A DNA stretch of 8,331 nt from Clostridiales bacterium. GTDB lineage: Bacteria; Bacillota; Clostridia; Oscillospirales; Oscillospiraceae. Below the pieces are notes generated by a model. It had not been told where the DNA came from. It ran no database searches and was given only the letters and a program-made list of their open reading frames with translations. This document shows positions 6,165 through 8,331 of the stretch, piece by piece (position 1 is the stretch's first letter; every line of letters begins with the position of its first letter). The stretch covers positions 1 to 8,331 of the forward strand of contig JAJBTD010000098.1 of the NCBI GenBank assembly GCA_020861055.1, read 5' to 3'. The position numbers were made by a program, and so were the translations under genes.

Positions 6165-7685
6165 TCAGTCAAAGCGCAGTATCGTCAATACCGCCCAAAT
6201 GATGACAGCGGCGACCCAGGGGACCGTCACCGTGTCATAGCCCTTTTTCGTGACTGCCTCCGTGACAGAGGCCGCCGCCGCGCTGAGGATTGCCGCGCAA
6301 AATGCGGCGGCGAGGGGAACGCCGCCTACCCACAGGGAGAGCAGCGCAGCGGCAAAGGAGACGCAGAGCATGGCGCAGCTTCCCTCATAGGACTTCCGCC
6401 TGTCGGCAAATTTCCAGCCGATTTTGTGGCGTCCATACCGTTTCCCAATCAGGGCAGCGGCCTCGTCCCCCAGCCCCCAGGCCAGCACAGCCGAGAGGAC
6501 GGTGAGTTCGGAATCGAGCACGCCCCAGAACAGCGTGACGAGAGCTGCGGAGGAGCCAAAGAGCAGCACCAGGCTTTTCCGCACCTCGCCGGAGGTGCGC
6601 TCCTGAAACAGATTGGCATAAAAGGGCTTTTTCTCACAGATTTTCAGGACCGGATACACAATGGCCACAAACAGGACGGATAAGAGCGCCGGCACATACC
6701 AATGCTCCGAGGCCAGCAGAATGACCAGAATGATGAGAAATGCAATGGTGTGCAGCACCTTGCGCCGCACCTCTCCGTCGATGTGGAGAAACTCAAAGCC
6801 CGCCAGGGCGGCGCATACGGCGATGAGCAGAAAGACCACCAGCACCGCCAGGGTGTGGAGCAGCTCCAGCGCCAGCGGGGGAAGGGTCACGTCCTGGAAA
6901 TAGTTGAGGTAGATCATGGCGGCGCCCAACACCGTCAAAATCACGCCGGTCACCCGGCCCACCGTCTTGCTGTTTACCCGGTTGGCAAACTGAGCGGAGA
7001 TGAGAGACGCCGCCGTTGCGGTGACGATGCAGATGATCAGCACGTCCCAGCGCTCCAGCACAATGGCAGGATGAATGAGAGAGTGGCTGACGAATCCAAT
7101 CAGAGCGGTAAAGGTCATGATAAAGGTGCTGGTGCCCACGGCGGTTTTCAGGTCATAGCCCAAAAACACCGTAAAAACTACCAGCATCATCATGCCTCCG
7201 CCGGTACCCACAAAGCCGGTGCCGAAGCCGATGGTCAGACCGAAGAACAGGGAGATGATGATCTCCTTCCAGCCCAGGCGCACGTTGGAGACGTCCGCCC
7301 CCGATTTTGACGTGTCCGGCTTGACCAGAAAGCGGATGCCGATGCAGAAGGTCAGCACTAGGGTAAAACCGCCCAGCACCACGTTGCCCACCAGATAGGC
7401 GGCATAGCTGCCCACAGCGCTGAGGGAGATGATGCAGGCCATCATGACCCAGCCGTGCCTGAGGTCGATATGCTTGTTTTTTGCATAGACCGAGGAGGAC
7501 ACCGCAGAGCCGAGAATGTCCGAGGCCAGGGCGATGGCTGTCGCCTGGTACGCCCCGTATTCCCCACCAAAGGAGGGACAGAGCACGATCAAGATCGGCA
7601 CCATCACCGTCGCCGCAGACAACCCGGCCAGCCCGGTGCCGACCCCTGCGCCCAACGCTGCGACTACATACCAAAAATACTCCAT
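6165..7685 (-). CDS. TSUP (TauE/SafE-like) transporter fused to a CTP-dependent polyprenol/phytol kinase-like domain
   Basis: This 506-residue polytopic membrane protein has two apparently complete domains. Residues 1-262 are a TSUP-family exporter with the two family repeats: GAGVGTGLAGLSAATVMVP near the start and GFGTGFVGTGGGMMMLVVF near 153-171. Relatives move sulfite, sulfonates, sulfur compounds or organic anions. Residues 275-506 resemble dolichol/phytol kinases (CTP-using): GEVRRKVLHT (304-313), WGLGDEAAALIGKRYGRHK (403-421), DRRKSYEGS (428-436) and a late EAVTKKGYDTVTVP. The usual DN in the last motif is DT here. Each half has normal full length, and no stop, frameshift or internal ribosome site separates them. 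The start is ATG 7685, with AAGGTGG five bases upstream; the in-frame GTG at 7694 is part of that ribosome site. The gene is divergent from a TetR regulator and its promoter carries a palindrome. The combined function is unknown; one idea is coupling lipid-alcohol phosphorylation to anion transport. Confidence 0.85.
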   Translation of the reverse strand: MEYFWYVVAALGAGVGTGLAGLSAATVMVPILIVLCPSFGGEYGAYQATAIALASDILGSAVSSSVYAKNKHIDLRHGWVMMACIISLSAVGSYAAYLVGNVVLGGFTLVLTFCIGIRFLVKPDTSKSGADVSNVRLGWKEIIISLFFGLTIGFGTGFVGTGGGMMMLVVFTVFLGYDLKTAVGTSTFIMTFTALIGFVSHSLIHPAIVLERWDVLIICIVTATAASLISAQFANRVNSKTVGRVTGVILTVLGAAMIYLNYFQDVTLPPLALELLHTLAVLVVFLLIAVCAALAGFEFLHIDGEVRRKVLHTIAFLIILVILLASEHWYVPALLSVLFVAIVYPVLKICEKKPFYANLFQERTSGEVRKSLVLLFGSSAALVTLFWGVLDSELTVLSAVLAWGLGDEAAALIGKRYGRHKIGWKFADRRKSYEGSCAMLCVSFAAALLSLWVGGVPLAAAFCAAILSAAAASVTEAVTKKGYDTVTVPWVAAVIIWAVLTILRFD

Positions 7686-7727
7686 AAAATCCACCTTGTC
7701 TTATACTGCGGAATGTGTTAACATAAC

Positions 7728-7756
7728 ATTATAATCAACATCTGTCGATTTTGCAA
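7728..7756 (-). promoter_or_regulatory. Sigma-70-type promoter of the transporter-kinase fusion gene
   Basis: On the minus strand a perfect TATAAT (7733-7728) is preceded, after exactly 17 bases, by TTGCAA (7756-7751), which matches four of six consensus positions. The expected transcription start is near 7721, giving a leader of about 35 bases to ATG 7685. The region between the two divergent genes is AT-rich around the -10 box. No equally good promoter is visible for the TetR gene on the plus strand; TAACAT (7719-7724) with TTGTCT (7696-7701) at 17-base spacing is a weak candidate. Confidence 0.72.
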
Positions 7757-7765
7757 CCGACAGAT
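7740..7765. promoter_or_regulatory. Palindromic operator, probably for the divergent TetR regulator
   Basis: ATCTGTCG (7740-7747) and CGACAGAT (7758-7765) are perfect 8-base inverted arms with a 10-base spacer. The spacer contains the whole -35 box of the fusion gene's promoter (7751-7756). A dimer bound here would block that promoter, and since the site lies between the two divergent genes it could also control the regulator itself. Size and symmetry fit TetR-family operators. Binding by this TetR is inferred from position. Confidence 0.68.
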
Positions 7766-7797
7766 AGGCGGGAACTGTGGATTATGGGGTATATGAC

Positions 7798-8331
7798 ATG
7801 AAACAGCAATATGAGCGGCGTGTTTTGAAAACAAAGGAAAAGATTTACGGTGCGTTTATCCGGCTGATGCAGGAAAAACCGATCCATCAGATCTCCATCT
7901 CGGAGCTTTGCCGGCTTGCAGGCATGAACCGCAGCACGTTCTACCACCACTTCGGCAGTCAATACGACGTGCTGGCGGAGCTGACGGACGCCTTCCTCGC
8001 CGATCTGGAGGAAAAGCTCCGGGATGTTTCTTCGTACGATCAGGAGGGCGTACAGCGCAGGGTAGAGCTGTGCCTGGACAACGCCATGCAGAACAAGGAG
8101 CTGACGCTGCTGCTGATGCGAAACGCCGTGGGGACGGACTTTGCGCAGCGGCTGTTCTCTCTGCCCAAAATCGAAATGCTCTTAAACGAAAAGCTCTCCG
8201 ACGTGGAGAGCGAGGCGGAACGCCGCGCCCGTATTTCCTTTGTCACCTACGGCTCCTATCAGCTCCTTCAGGAGTGGCTGAATATGCCCGACCCCGTCAG
8301 CGCGCAGGAGGAAACGGCGCTGATTTTGAAG
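7798..8331 (+). CDS. TetR/AcrR-family transcriptional regulator (3' end outside window)
   Basis: The open frame runs from ATG 7798 off the right edge and gives 178 residues, probably lacking only a short tail. The N-terminal DNA-binding domain is typical: KTKEKIYGAFIRLMQEKPIHQ leads into the helix-turn-helix ISISELCRLAGMNRSTFYHHF (about 33-52), ending in the characteristic FYHHF. The rest (about 55-178) is a helical ligand/dimer domain with no clear family match, somewhat like the C-terminal domains seen in DhaS-type regulators. It is divergent from the transporter-kinase fusion and an 8+8 palindrome lies between them, so it most likely represses that gene and perhaps itself. The ribosome site is weak (GGGG at 7786-7789). 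GTG 7777 is in frame and a possible alternative start, adding seven residues. The effector is unknown; the fusion partner suggests an anion or lipid-related compound. Confidence 0.88.
   Translation, partial: MKQQYERRVLKTKEKIYGAFIRLMQEKPIHQISISELCRLAGMNRSTFYHHFGSQYDVLAELTDAFLADLEEKLRDVSSYDQEGVQRRVELCLDNAMQNKELTLLLMRNAVGTDFAQRLFSLPKIEMLLNEKLSDVESEAERRARISFVTYGSYQLLQEWLNMPDPVSAQEETALILK

Noticed and set aside
6129..6683. Plus-strand frames (also 6702-7310) opposite the transporter-kinase gene
   Set aside because: They are rich in Gln, Gly and Arg with no hydrophobic or domain structure, and lie antisense to a clear membrane protein.
7686..7694. GTG start for the TSUP fusion gene
   Set aside because: The GTG is part of the AAGGTGG ribosome site that serves the ATG at 7685.
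1..8331. CRISPR arrays, tRNA or rRNA genes, insertion sequences
   Set aside because: No regularly spaced repeats, no cloverleaf-like or rRNA-like stretches, and no transposase motifs or terminal inverted repeats with target duplications were seen.

Overview
The window looks like chromosomal DNA of a moderately GC-rich Clostridia member, most likely Oscillospiraceae (Flavonifractor/Oscillibacter-like). This is inferred from strong AGGAGG-type ribosome sites, GC-rich codon choice, a sigma gene paired with a DUF4367-type membrane protein, and the protein families present. Taxonomy is an inference; no marker gene is present.

Left part (1-3269, + strand): a two-gene cation-efflux operon. A complete MntP-type manganese exporter is followed 15 bp later by a complete P2-type Ca2+ ATPase with every catalytic motif and the SERCA-like ion-site residues in place. 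Middle left (3270-4678): a minus-strand gene for an alpha/beta hydrolase (BAAT/dienelactone-hydrolase-like) with a near-consensus promoter. One base after it lies a small coupled frame that looks like the broken start of a SAM-dependent methyltransferase. The spacer to its right holds a convincing intrinsic terminator that points left but has no evident gene to terminate, then a dyad-bearing promoter for the next operon.

Middle right (4679-6150, + strand): an ECF-like sigma factor starting at TTG, and a single-pass membrane protein that is probably its regulator (anti-sigma-like, DUF4367-type C-terminus). An 11-bp motif (GGCGTCCCCAA) occurs in the sigma promoter and again at the junction of the two genes, each time inside an inverted repeat. 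This suggests a shared control element.

Right part (6165-8331): a minus-strand gene encoding what appears to be an in-frame fusion of a complete TSUP (TauE/SafE-like) anion exporter with a complete CTP-dependent polyprenol/phytol/dolichol kinase-like membrane domain. It is divergent from a TetR-family regulator that runs off the right edge. An 8+8 bp palindrome exactly brackets the -35 box of the fusion gene's promoter and is the likely TetR operator. This regulator/operator/fusion cassette is the most novel item here. There is no rRNA, tRNA, CRISPR array or transposase gene that I can see.
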